This document shows positions 22,591 to 30,201 of a stretch of 38,388 nucleotides of DNA, in pieces. The stretch covers positions 1 to 38,388 of the forward strand of contig VXNJ01000011.1 of the NCBI GenBank assembly GCA_009840625.1. Direction: 5' to 3'. The stretch's first letter is position 1; the number at the start of each line of letters is the position of its first letter. A program made the position numbers and the translations under genes. The DNA comes from Chloroflexota bacterium. Lineage in GTDB: Bacteria; Chloroflexota; UBA11872; VXNJ01. The notes beneath the pieces were generated by a model that worked only from the letters and a program-made list of their open reading frames with translations, searched no databases and had not been told where the DNA came from.

Positions 22591-24060
22591 ATGAAATCCC
22601 AAATCCTGAAAGCCAAGAATGAACTTGCCCGGCCACTACTGGCGGCAGTGCTTTGCACCGGGCTCGTGATCGGCGGCTGCACCCTCGACGGCGGTGCCGG
22701 AGAGGGACGCGAATCTGGGGGCGAATCCCGGGGGCAGGAAGCGACCGAGATCGGCGGGGGTTCCGGCAGCGAGCATCCCGGCGGAGCCGAGGGAGCTGAA
22801 GGCGGCAGGGAGGGAACCGGCGGCGGTGAAGAAGGCAGTGGGGCCATGCTGGCTCCCGGTGACACCTTCGACACTGTCCGTGCCGGCGCCCGGCTGATCA
22901 TGAACTACGACCCGGCCAGCAACGCGTTCCTGGGAACTGTTGAGAACACGACCGCCGGCGCGCTGACGCGGGTACGGGTCGAGGTGCACCTCTCAAACGG
23001 GACCGAGCTGGGTCCGACCAATCCGGTCGACTTGGGCCCGGGTCAAACCCTGTCCATAACCTTGCCCTCGACTCAGGCACCTTTCAACGGGTGGGTCCCG
23101 CACGTCGAAGTCGGTGGCGGTGAAGGCGCCGGCGCAGAAGGGTCCGGTGGCGAAGGGCACGGCCCTGGCGGCGAAGGCGGAGCCGAGGGGGCCGGTGGCC
23201 AAGGCGGCCTGGGCGCCGAAGCCGGTGAGGCCGCCATGTCAAGTCCCACCGTGGCCCTAGACCAGACCTGGGAAGGAAACCTGGGCGGCCTGGCCGTGTT
23301 CGCCCGCTACGACGCTGCCACCCGGTCCGTCGAATCGACGGTGCGCAACACCCTGCCGCAGGTGCTCTGCTACGTCCAGTCCGAACCGCATCTGAAATCG
23401 GGCGGCACTACGGTTGGCGAACTTGGCCCGGACGTTCTGGGCCACTTGAGCCCCGGGCAATCGGCGGTGTCCAGCGTTTCGGTCGATACTGAACCCGGGC
23501 TGGCCGGGGTATCGTTCGACGGTTACGTGATCCACCTCGAGGTCTTCGACTGCTCCGGTACCGGACCAGTCCCGCACACCGGCGGCGAAGGTGGTGAAAG
23601 CGGCGGCGGCGAAGGCACTGGCGGCGAAGGGCACGGCCCTGGCGGCGAAGGCGGAGCCGAGGGAGCCGGTGGTGGTGAAGAAGGCAGCGGGGCCATGCTG
23701 GCACCCGATCAGACCTTCGATATGATCCGCGCCGGTGCCCGGCTGGTCATGAGCTACGACGCGGCCAGCAATACGTTCAACGGAACCGTCCAGAACACGA
23801 CCAACGGGGTGCTAACGAGGGTCCGCGTCGAAATACACCTCTCCAACGGGACCGAGCTGGGACCGACCGTTCCGGTCGACCTGTCGCCGGGTGAAATCAT
23901 TTCGATCAACCTGGACTCGACCGCCGCGCCTTTCAACGGTTGGATCCCGCACGCCGAAGTTGGCCGCGGCGAAGGCGCCGGCGGGGAATCCGGCAGTGAG
24001 TCGAGCGGCGAAGGCGCCGGCGAACACGGATCCGGCGGCGAAGGCGGGCACGGCGCCTGA
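22591..24060 (+). CDS. Gly/Glu-rich lipoprotein with three repeated beta domains
   Basis: 489 residues from ATG 22591. The signal peptide ends in a lipobox, LVIGGC, so the protein is lipid-anchored at the outer face. Three copies of a domain of about 90-105 residues lie at roughly 85-175, 216-321 and 368-458. Copies 1 and 3 are close ('AMLAPGDTFDTVRAGARL' and 'AMLAPDQTFDMIRAGARL', 'VHLSNGTELGPT', 'PFNGWVPHVEVG'); copy 2 is diverged. The pattern 'VENTTAGALTRVRVEVHLSNG...LGPGQTLSI' resembles FxLYD-type domains. The linkers are runs of GGEG and GAEG with His, acidic and disordered. No function known; a surface spacer or ligand sensor for the two-component system just downstream is a guess from position. 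Confidence 0.8.
   Translation: MKSQILKAKNELARPLLAAVLCTGLVIGGCTLDGGAGEGRESGGESRGQEATEIGGGSGSEHPGGAEGAEGGREGTGGGEEGSGAMLAPGDTFDTVRAGARLIMNYDPASNAFLGTVENTTAGALTRVRVEVHLSNGTELGPTNPVDLGPGQTLSITLPSTQAPFNGWVPHVEVGGGEGAGAEGSGGEGHGPGGEGGAEGAGGQGGLGAEAGEAAMSSPTVALDQTWEGNLGGLAVFARYDAATRSVESTVRNTLPQVLCYVQSEPHLKSGGTTVGELGPDVLGHLSPGQSAVSSVSVDTEPGLAGVSFDGYVIHLEVFDCSGTGPVPHTGGEGGESGGGEGTGGEGHGPGGEGGAEGAGGGEEGSGAMLAPDQTFDMIRAGARLVMSYDAASNTFNGTVQNTTNGVLTRVRVEIHLSNGTELGPTVPVDLSPGEIISINLDSTAAPFNGWIPHAEVGRGEGAGGESGSESSGEGAGEHGSGGEGGHGA
23149..23663 (+). repeat. 41-bp direct repeat in the lipoprotein linkers
   Basis: The same 41 bases occur at 23149-23189 and 23623-23663, encoding the glycine/glutamate/histidine-rich linker after domains 1 and 2. 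Exact DNA identity across the linkers, with domains 1 and 3 nearly alike, points to recent duplication or gene conversion inside the gene. Confidence 0.75.
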
Positions 24061-24169
24061 GGCCGGCAAACCCGTGGATATCCGAGCCCAACCCATTCCG
24101 GTCACCCCCGGTTGGCGAAACTGGACTTCGGGAGACATTCGGAATGTTGGTGCAAGCGGCTGTAGGCAA

Positions 24170-24193
24170 GGAGCGCCTCTATCGAGGCGCTCC
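24170..24193 (+). repeat. 10-bp perfect hairpin in the response-regulator leader
   Basis: GGAGCGCCTC TATC GAGGCGCTCC: a perfect 10-bp stem with a four-base loop ends six bases before a second palindrome that covers the ribosome-binding site. No T-run follows, so a plain terminator for the lipoprotein gene is less likely than a structured leader. Confidence 0.6.
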
Positions 24194-24198
24194 CGCCT

Positions 24199-24224
24199 TG
24201 ACCGGCCTCCGCGGAGGCCGGTCA
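24199..24224 (+). promoter_or_regulatory. 26-bp perfect palindrome enclosing the Shine-Dalgarno
   Basis: Bases 24199-24224 are a perfect palindrome (TGACCGGCCTCCG and its complement). The 3' arm contains GGAGG (24213-24217), six bases from the ATG whose A is the last base of the palindrome. In RNA the Shine-Dalgarno would be fully paired, and as DNA the same element could be an operator. Either way it should control translation or transcription of the two-component pair. Confidence 0.65.
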
Positions 24225-24901
24225 TGAAAGGCAATGTGCTGATCGTCGAGGACGACCGGCGAATCGCCAGGTGGGTGAAGGTCTATTTCGAGCGGGCCGG
24301 TTTCAGTGCTGAGATCGCCCACGACGGACAGACCGGCCTGGCACTGGCCCGCTCGCAGCTCCCGAACCTTGTGATCCTCGACCTGGCGTTGCCGCGCCTG
24401 GACGGCGTCGAGCTGTGCAAAAGGCTGCGCCGCGAGTCGGACGTGCCGGTGATCATGCTGACCGCCCGCGAATCCCACGCCGACCGGGTCGTCGGCCTAA
24501 ACAGCGGTGCCGACGATTACGTCGTAAAGCCTTTCGATCCGGACGAATTGATCGCCCGCGCACGCGCGCTCCTGCGCCGGGTCAATGCCAGCGTCCAGCA
24601 GGAGCTGAACCTGGGAGGGATCACGTTGGACGAGTCCTCCGGCGCCGTAACCGTCGACGGCGAACCGGTGCAGCTGACCCAAGCCCAGGCCGCTCTGCTG
24701 GCCGCGTTCATGCGTCACCCGAACCAGTTGCTCTCGCGGAACCAACTGATCTCGCTCGCATTCGGCGGGGATTTCGACGGGTTCGACCGCGCCATCGACA
24801 GCCAGGTCGCGCGGCTCCGCAAGCAGATCCACCGCGGCGGCCGGGAACCGATCCGGACCGTCTACGGTGCCGGCTACCGTTTCGTAGTGGGGCACGACTG
24901 A
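24224..24901 (+). CDS. OmpR/PhoB-family response regulator
   Basis: 225 residues. Receiver domain 1-118: acidic pocket D10/D11, phospho-acceptor D53 in 'LVILDLALPRLDG', T80 in 'VIMLTAR' and K102 in 'ADDYVVKPFDPDEL'. The winged-helix DNA-binding domain lies at about 130-222, with 'LTQAQAALLAAFMRHPNQLLSRNQLI', 'IDSQVARLRKQIH' and the end 'IRTVYGAGYRFV'. The ATG at 24224 has GGAGG six bases upstream, inside a perfect palindrome. The stop overlaps the kinase start by one base (TGATG), so the pair is co-translated. Target genes are unknown; autoregulation or control of the adjacent lipoprotein is a reasonable guess. Confidence 0.93.
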   Translation: MKGNVLIVEDDRRIARWVKVYFERAGFSAEIAHDGQTGLALARSQLPNLVILDLALPRLDGVELCKRLRRESDVPVIMLTARESHADRVVGLNSGADDYVVKPFDPDELIARARALLRRVNASVQQELNLGGITLDESSGAVTVDGEPVQLTQAQAALLAAFMRHPNQLLSRNQLISLAFGGDFDGFDRAIDSQVARLRKQIHRGGREPIRTVYGAGYRFVVGHD

Positions 24902-26307
24902 TGTCGCTGCGCTGGCGCATCCTGGGTTCGATCGTATTGGTCGTCTTGCTTTCGGTCCTGGCCAGCATTGCGGTCGGCTACTACGCCACCCAGTTCCGGC
25001 TGGACGCGTTCGTGGACCGTCTGGGCGGGGACGAGGCGGTCCAGCTGGCAGGGAGGTTGAGCCGGGAATATTCAGACACCGGCGGCTGGGCGACGGCCGG
25101 AGAGGTTCTGGCCGAAGCAGGCTACGGACTCAATCAGTCCGGCCGGGACGACGAACACGAATCCGAGCGAGGTGAATCGGCGGAGCTGTTTCATCGCGAT
25201 CCCATTCGGGTGGTCATCGTCGATTTGGAAGGACGGGTCGTGCTGGACAACCGCCAGCAAATCCCGCCCGGAACCGGCATTACCGATCTCGGCGGGCACC
25301 GCGAGGCGGTGTTCGACCAGACCGCCAACCAGCCCGTCGGGCATGTTTATTTGGACGTCGAGCAGGAGAACCTGGCAACCGAGTCGCACGGATTCTTGAG
25401 CGCTCTTCTTTACATCGCCCTAATCGGCGGCGCGCTGACGGCCGGGGTTGCGATCCTGCTGGCCGCCTGGCTGTCGAAACGGATCACGGCGCCGGTGAAC
25501 GCGCTGACGCAGGCGACCCAGGCGATCGCCGACGGCAAGGCCGCGCAGTTGCCGATCACCTCTTCTGACGAGCTGGGCCGGATGAGTGCCGCGTTCAACC
25601 GCATGTCTGCCGCCCTGGAAGCCCAGCGGGACCTTCGCAAGCGGTTGGTTGACGACGTTTCGCACGAAATCAACAGCCCCCTGAGCGTGATAAAGCTTGA
25701 GGCTAAGGCGCTGGGCGACGGTCTGCAACCACCGGCAGCCGCTTCCCGTCAAATCATCGAAGAAGTGGACAGGTTGCGGGGACTGGTTTCCGATTTGGAC
25801 TGGCTCGCCGAGACCGAACAGGGCGAATTCAAACTCTCGCCGGAGCCGACTTCCCTCCACGACCTGCTGAGCGCGGAGCTGGATCGCTGGCAACCACTGT
25901 GTCAGGCCCGTCAAATCGGACTTTCGCTGCAGATTGACGGCGAATCCCCGATCCTGGACATCGACCGGCTGCGGATGGGCCAGGCGCTGGCCAACATCCT
26001 CAACAACGCCATAAACTGCACCGAGTCCGGGGGAACCATACGCGTCGTTACCGGGTCGGATCGAAACGGGTCGGCAATCCTTTCGATAGTCGACGACGGC
26101 ATTGGGATTGCCCCCGAGGATCTCGAACACGTATTTGACCGCTTCTACCGCACGCGCCAGTCGCACGATCGCGGGATCAGTGGCAAGGGCCTGGGATTGG
26201 CCATCGCCCGTGCAATAGTCGACGCGCACGGAGGGACGATCGATCTTTCCAGCGATGGGCCCGGGAAGGGCACGACGGTGACGCTTCGCCTGCCAGCCTT
26301 CAGGTGA
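24901..26307 (+). CDS. membrane sensor histidine kinase
   Basis: 468 residues. Membrane segment 1 at about 7-28, an extracytoplasmic sensor domain of about 135 residues, membrane segment 2 at about 168-190, HAMP at about 191-243 ('SKRITAPVNALTQATQAIADG'), and HisKA with H255 in 'DDVSHEINSPLSV'. Note N-S in place of the common R-T-P, as in EnvZ/BaeS variants. The ATPase domain has N box 'ANILNNAINC', G1 'DDGIGIAPEDLEHVFDRFYR' and G2 'GKGLGLAIARAIVDAHGG'. It phosphorylates the regulator whose gene overlaps it upstream. The signal is unknown; the short sensor loop is acidic and contains 'DDEHESERGE', which could bind cations (inference). Confidence 0.93.
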   Translation: MSLRWRILGSIVLVVLLSVLASIAVGYYATQFRLDAFVDRLGGDEAVQLAGRLSREYSDTGGWATAGEVLAEAGYGLNQSGRDDEHESERGESAELFHRDPIRVVIVDLEGRVVLDNRQQIPPGTGITDLGGHREAVFDQTANQPVGHVYLDVEQENLATESHGFLSALLYIALIGGALTAGVAILLAAWLSKRITAPVNALTQATQAIADGKAAQLPITSSDELGRMSAAFNRMSAALEAQRDLRKRLVDDVSHEINSPLSVIKLEAKALGDGLQPPAAASRQIIEEVDRLRGLVSDLDWLAETEQGEFKLSPEPTSLHDLLSAELDRWQPLCQARQIGLSLQIDGESPILDIDRLRMGQALANILNNAINCTESGGTIRVVTGSDRNGSAILSIVDDGIGIAPEDLEHVFDRFYRTRQSHDRGISGKGLGLAIARAIVDAHGGTIDLSSDGPGKGTTVTLRLPAFR

Positions 26308-26710
26308 TCGGACGGCCGCCGGCCGTCAGGAACGACATCGCGGGCCGGCTGGCGCGACTGCGGCGGCGTTCCAAGCCGAAAGTCAGCAAAGGCGACTGGT
26401 CGGTCGGCGGCTGCGGGAAGAGCCGATGAGCACCCGAATCGATCAACCGGGCAGCTAGTTGTCAGAGGCCTGGCGGTCGCGCCGGGCCCGCCGAACTTGG
26501 CTTTGGCGGTGCATTGCGCCGGGCGCTTGATCGCAGCCGAATTGACCGACGTTGTCCCAAGAACGTATCAAACGCCGAACCCTATATTGCAAAATTGTGG
26601 CAAAACGCCAATATATTCGGCCCAACTTTGTCATATCGCGCTAACGAATCAACCTCCATGTCCGCCGGTGGCTGGCTATCGGTCCGTCCGATTCCGGGAC
26701 GGATGCACGC
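26308..26710. other. intergenic; hairpin then AT-rich promoter region
   Basis: Three bases after the kinase stop lies a 7-bp hairpin (GACGGCC 26311-26317 / GGCCGTC 26321-26327), perhaps a termination structure though without a T-run. The 26575-26660 stretch is AT-rich against the background and contains TTGCAA (26587) and TATATT (26612), spaced a little too widely at 19 bases, so a promoter for the fused regulator is plausible but unproven. No gene seen. Confidence 0.45.
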
Positions 26711-29113
26711 ATGACCGGACCCGAAGGGCCCGCGAGCAACGAGGCCGCGCTGCGCGATCGCCTGTCGCGGCTCAGCCAGGCCAGCCTGCGCATCAACGAG
26801 AGCCTCGAATTCGAATCGGTGCTGCAGGGGGTGCTGGATTCGGCCTGCGATCTGACCGACGCCAAATTCGGCGCCATCACCATGCTCGGCGATGGCCGCC
26901 AGCCGGATGGCTACGTGGTTGCCGGACTTTCATCCGACCAAGCCCGGGCGCTCTGGGACTTCACAGAAGGTTTTGAGGTTTACGAGTACCTGGGGCGCAC
27001 CCGCGAACCGCTGCGCTTTGCGGACTTCCAGGGCCATATGCGCGCCCGCGGCCTGCCGGAAGTGCCGCTTTCGGCACCGGTTGGCCCTTTCCTGCTGGCG
27101 CCGATCATCCACGTTGGCGAACTGGTGGGGACGATTTACCTGAGCCGGGAGCAGGGCGAGCCGGAGTTCAGCTCCGCCGACGAGGAGATCCTGGTCATGT
27201 TCGCCTCGCAGGCCGCACTGGTGATCGCCAACGCCCGCCGCTACCGCGAGGAGCGGCGGTCAAGGCTCGATCTTGAAACCCTGATCGACACCTCGCCGGT
27301 GGGCGTGATCGTATTTGACGCGGCAGATGGTCGCGTCGTTTCGGCCAACCGCGAAGCAAGGCGGATCGCCGCCGAAGTACACCCTCCCGGCGGTTCGCTG
27401 GAAGAAGCGCTCAAGACCGTCACCGTACGCCGCGCCGACGGAGCGGAACTCTCGCTGGCAGACCACCAGCTCTCGCACGCATTTAGCGGCGGCGAAAGTG
27501 TGCGGGCGGAGGAAATATCGTTCGAAACACCGGATGGCAGGAGCGTTTCCCTGCTCGTTAACGCCACCCCGAACCACTCCGAAGACGGCGCGGTCGAAAC
27601 CTTCATCGTCACCATTCAGGACCTTGCGCCACTGGAGGAACTTGAACGCCTGCGGGCGGAATTCCTGGGCATGGTCTCGCATGAATTGCGAACCCCGCTT
27701 ACCTCAATCCGGGGGTCGGCCTCGACCCTGCTGGATGGGGACCTGGCGATGGACCCGGAGGAAGCTCGCGAATTTCACCGGATCATCCTGGAGCAGACCG
27801 ATCATATGCGGGGCCTGATCAACGATCTGGTCGACCTGGCGCGGATCAAATCGGGAACCCTGTCGGTCGACGCCGAACCGATTGAAGTCATTGCCCTGGT
27901 GAACGAGGCCCGCAACGCGTTCAGGGGTGCGGGGGGCGACAACACATTCGCAATCGACCTGCCCCCGGACCTCCCCCGGATCATGGCCGACCGGCGGCGC
28001 ATCCGCCAGGTCCTGACGAATCTGATACGCAACGCGGCCGGATATTCCGGAGATTCGTCAACGATCGGCCTGAGTGCTGAGCAACAGGACTCGCATGTGG
28101 CCATTTCGGTCGCCGACGAGGGCCGCGGGATCCCGCCGGAAATGCTCTCGCAGCTGTTTTCCCGCTACTCTCGGCTCGGTCCCGACCGCGGTTCGAGCGC
28201 CGAAGGTTCGGGGCTCGGCCTGGCGATCTGCAAAGGACTGGTTGAAGCGCACGGGGGGCGCATCTGGGCCGAGAGCGAAGGCGAGGGCCGGGGGGCCCGC
28301 TTCACATTTACGGTTCCGGCCGTGGACGAACCTAACCTGGCTGCGCTGGTCGCTCCCGGTCGGGCGACGGCGCGTTCCCGACAGCGCGCTCCCGATCGAC
28401 GACGAATCCTGGCGGTCGACGACGATCCGCACGCGCTCCGGTACATCCGCGATTCGTTGCAAAAGTCCGGTTACAACCCGGTCGTGACCGTTGATCCCGG
28501 GGAGGTGGACCGGCTGCTGGAAGAGAGCCAGCCCGACCTGGTGCTGCTCGACCTCATGCTGCCGGGGGCCGACGGTATCGACGTGATGCGCGCCATCCAG
28601 GTCAAGGCCGACGTACAGGTGATCTTTCTCTCCGCCTACGGGCAGCAAGAAAACATAATTCGCGCGCTTGACCTTGGTGCGGCCGACTACATCGTCAAAC
28701 CGTTTTCGACCGCCGAGCTGGCGGCCAGGATCCGCGCCGCCCTGCGCAAGCGATCGCAATTCGAATTGCCGGCCCACCCCGAACCGTTCCGGCTGGGGAA
28801 TTTGAGCATTAACTACGGAGAGCGCCGCCTCACCGTCGCCGGTCGCACCGTCGAGTTGACCGCCCGCGAATACGCGGTGCTTTTCGAGCTTTCGGTAAAT
28901 TCCGGGCGGGTAATGACGCACGAGCAGTTGCTGCTGCGAGTCTGGGGATCACGCGAGACCGGCGACTCGAGCCTGGTTCGCACGATCGTTAACCGGCTGC
29001 GCCGCAAGCTCGGCGACGACGCCAAGAACCCCTCATTCATAATCACCATGCCCGGCGTCGGATACAGGATGGCCCGATCGATTGACAGCGGGGTATCCCG
29101 GACCGCCCCCTGA
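26711..29113 (+). CDS. one-piece GAF-PAS-histidine kinase-receiver-winged helix regulator
   Basis: 800 residues, soluble, with sensor, kinase and DNA-binding output in one chain. GAF at about 28-178; PAS-like at about 186-308 ('LIDTSPVGVIVFDAADGRVVSANREA'); HisKA with H324 in 'GMVSHELRTPLTS'; ATPase domain with N437/N441 ('LTNLIRNAAGYS'), 'ADEGRGIPPEMLSQLFSRYSR' and 'GSGLGLAICKGLVEAHGG'; receiver at about 565-680 with D570-D572, D614 ('LVLLDLMLPGADG'), S641 and K663 ('ADYIVKPFS'); OmpR-type winged helix at about 693-790 ('LTAREYAVLFELSVNSGRVMTHEQLL', 'PGVGYRM'). The gene stands alone. A chain that can phosphorylate its own receiver and bind DNA would need no separate regulator. This layout occurs in Chloroflexota but is rare elsewhere. 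The GAF ligand is unknown. Confidence 0.92.
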   Translation: MTGPEGPASNEAALRDRLSRLSQASLRINESLEFESVLQGVLDSACDLTDAKFGAITMLGDGRQPDGYVVAGLSSDQARALWDFTEGFEVYEYLGRTREPLRFADFQGHMRARGLPEVPLSAPVGPFLLAPIIHVGELVGTIYLSREQGEPEFSSADEEILVMFASQAALVIANARRYREERRSRLDLETLIDTSPVGVIVFDAADGRVVSANREARRIAAEVHPPGGSLEEALKTVTVRRADGAELSLADHQLSHAFSGGESVRAEEISFETPDGRSVSLLVNATPNHSEDGAVETFIVTIQDLAPLEELERLRAEFLGMVSHELRTPLTSIRGSASTLLDGDLAMDPEEAREFHRIILEQTDHMRGLINDLVDLARIKSGTLSVDAEPIEVIALVNEARNAFRGAGGDNTFAIDLPPDLPRIMADRRRIRQVLTNLIRNAAGYSGDSSTIGLSAEQQDSHVAISVADEGRGIPPEMLSQLFSRYSRLGPDRGSSAEGSGLGLAICKGLVEAHGGRIWAESEGEGRGARFTFTVPAVDEPNLAALVAPGRATARSRQRAPDRRRILAVDDDPHALRYIRDSLQKSGYNPVVTVDPGEVDRLLEESQPDLVLLDLMLPGADGIDVMRAIQVKADVQVIFLSAYGQQENIIRALDLGAADYIVKPFSTAELAARIRAALRKRSQFELPAHPEPFRLGNLSINYGERRLTVAGRTVELTAREYAVLFELSVNSGRVMTHEQLLLRVWGSRETGDSSLVRTIVNRLRRKLGDDAKNPSFIITMPGVGYRMARSIDSGVSRTAP

Positions 29114-29687
29114 TCCAGGACGAACCAAAAACTCAAGTCCCGGCGCTCGCAACCACATCGGTTACGAGCTTCCAAAGCCCCGGCGCCATACCTCCTTCGG
29201 CACTACGAAACCATGTTCCGGCCGGCACGCCCGGCCGCGGGGTATCGCGCTAATCTCGGGCCCGGTCGGGTCCAGATCTTGCCCAGGGGTGCGCAACACG
29301 ACGCCAAGACCCCGTCCCAGTCGATCACCGGATATGTGAGAATCGCCACGGTTTTGGGACATTCGTTGCACACGGAACACGAGGGTGGATTGCTCACACG
29401 CCAGTTGGGGCAAATGTACGCACCGATTACCGCCCGGCCGACTCCGCCACCCCAGGCATGGCAGATTCGCGGCGCGCCGGGTCCCTGAGGGATCGCTCCG
29501 CAACTCTTGCAAATCGCAATCCCCGGTCCGTGGCGCTGCACGCTGTCATGGCGCGGACCCGGTTCTTGGGGACATTCGCGGCAGGTTTGCGTTTCGGGCG
29601 CGCTCTAAACGCTGGGCGGAAAAGGTCGTTTCCGCAGCGCGCTTCGTTCTCCCCCGATCCCGGCCAGCCTGACGGGATCGCTGAATC
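29114..29687. other. intergenic region with one doubtful cysteine-rich frame
   Basis: No well-supported gene. A minus-strand frame (29203-29541) is listed separately because of its cysteine spacing. Plus-strand frames here are rich in Pro/Arg and look like antisense. No terminator with a T-run follows the regulator gene. Confidence 0.4.
29203..29541 (-). CDS. doubtful cysteine-rich 112-aa protein
   Basis: The frame contains 'ICKSCGAIPQGPG', 'RICHAWGGG', 'YICPNW', 'SCSVCNECPKTVAI' and 'ASCCAPL': ten cysteines, several as C-x2-C, which recalls zinc-ribbon proteins. Against it: the C-terminus is Arg/Pro-rich and reads like random GC-rich DNA, and I know no matching family. It is convergent with the regulator gene upstream and divergent from the small gene at 29688. 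Listed so that it can be tested. Confidence 0.3.
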   Translation of the reverse strand: MQRHGPGIAICKSCGAIPQGPGAPRICHAWGGGVGRAVIGAYICPNWRVSNPPSCSVCNECPKTVAILTYPVIDWDGVLASCCAPLGKIWTRPGPRLARYPAAGRAGRNMVS

Positions 29688-29993
29688 ATGCCCGAAAGAA
29701 TCCGGCGGTGTTCGGAGGAAGCCGACGCGATCCTGAAAGTCGCGGTGGAGAAGGGCAACGACATCCTGCGCGAACGTGATCGGAAAGGTTCGATCATCAG
29801 GGTCGCCGACGTGCAGTTTTTGGGTCCGGGCGATGAATCGCGCAAATGCGCGCTCTGGACCGCCGCCCTGGGCGAGCTCGAATCGCTCGGTTACGCCTGG
29901 CCGGCATCGACTGAGCGAGGAGTTTTCCGGATAACGGGGCGCGGGCGCAACTACGTCGCGAAAATCACGCGGGCAGGCAGTCTGGGAGCGTGA
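29688..29993 (+). CDS. hypothetical protein, winged-helix-like C-terminus
   Basis: 101 residues. The last 45 ('ALGELESLGYAWPASTERGVFRITGRGRNYVAK') look like helix 3 plus the wing of a small winged-helix domain. The first part ('ADAILKVAVEKGNDIL') forms a helix that could be helix 1. I recognise no named family; a small DNA- or protein-binding domain is an inference. It precedes the permease gene by about 200 bases in the same direction. Confidence 0.55.
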   Translation: MPERIRRCSEEADAILKVAVEKGNDILRERDRKGSIIRVADVQFLGPGDESRKCALWTAALGELESLGYAWPASTERGVFRITGRGRNYVAKITRAGSLGA

Positions 29994-30201
29994 TCGGTCT
30001 CCACTGCAGGGCCCGACCGAAATGCGGGCCGAATTGATGACCGAACGCCGGCAGGCCAGACGCGTCCGAGCGCTCCGGCCCACGCCCCCTGGATCGCTCC
30101 GTCCATCCGAACATTTCGGCGACCCGACCCTCCGGGCGATACGCGCGGGAATCGCGCCGAGGCGTAATTGAACTCGCTTTCAAACCACATCTGAGTCGCA
30201 G

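Noticed and set aside
24170-24223. Intrinsic terminator for the lipoprotein gene
   Set aside because: Both hairpins lack a following T-run and the second one contains the next gene's ribosome-binding site, so a leader structure fits better.
24415-24900. N-terminal extension of the histidine kinase frame
   Set aside because: Overlaps the response regulator and is Arg/Pro-rich; the ATG at 24901 overlaps the regulator stop by one base, as expected for such pairs.
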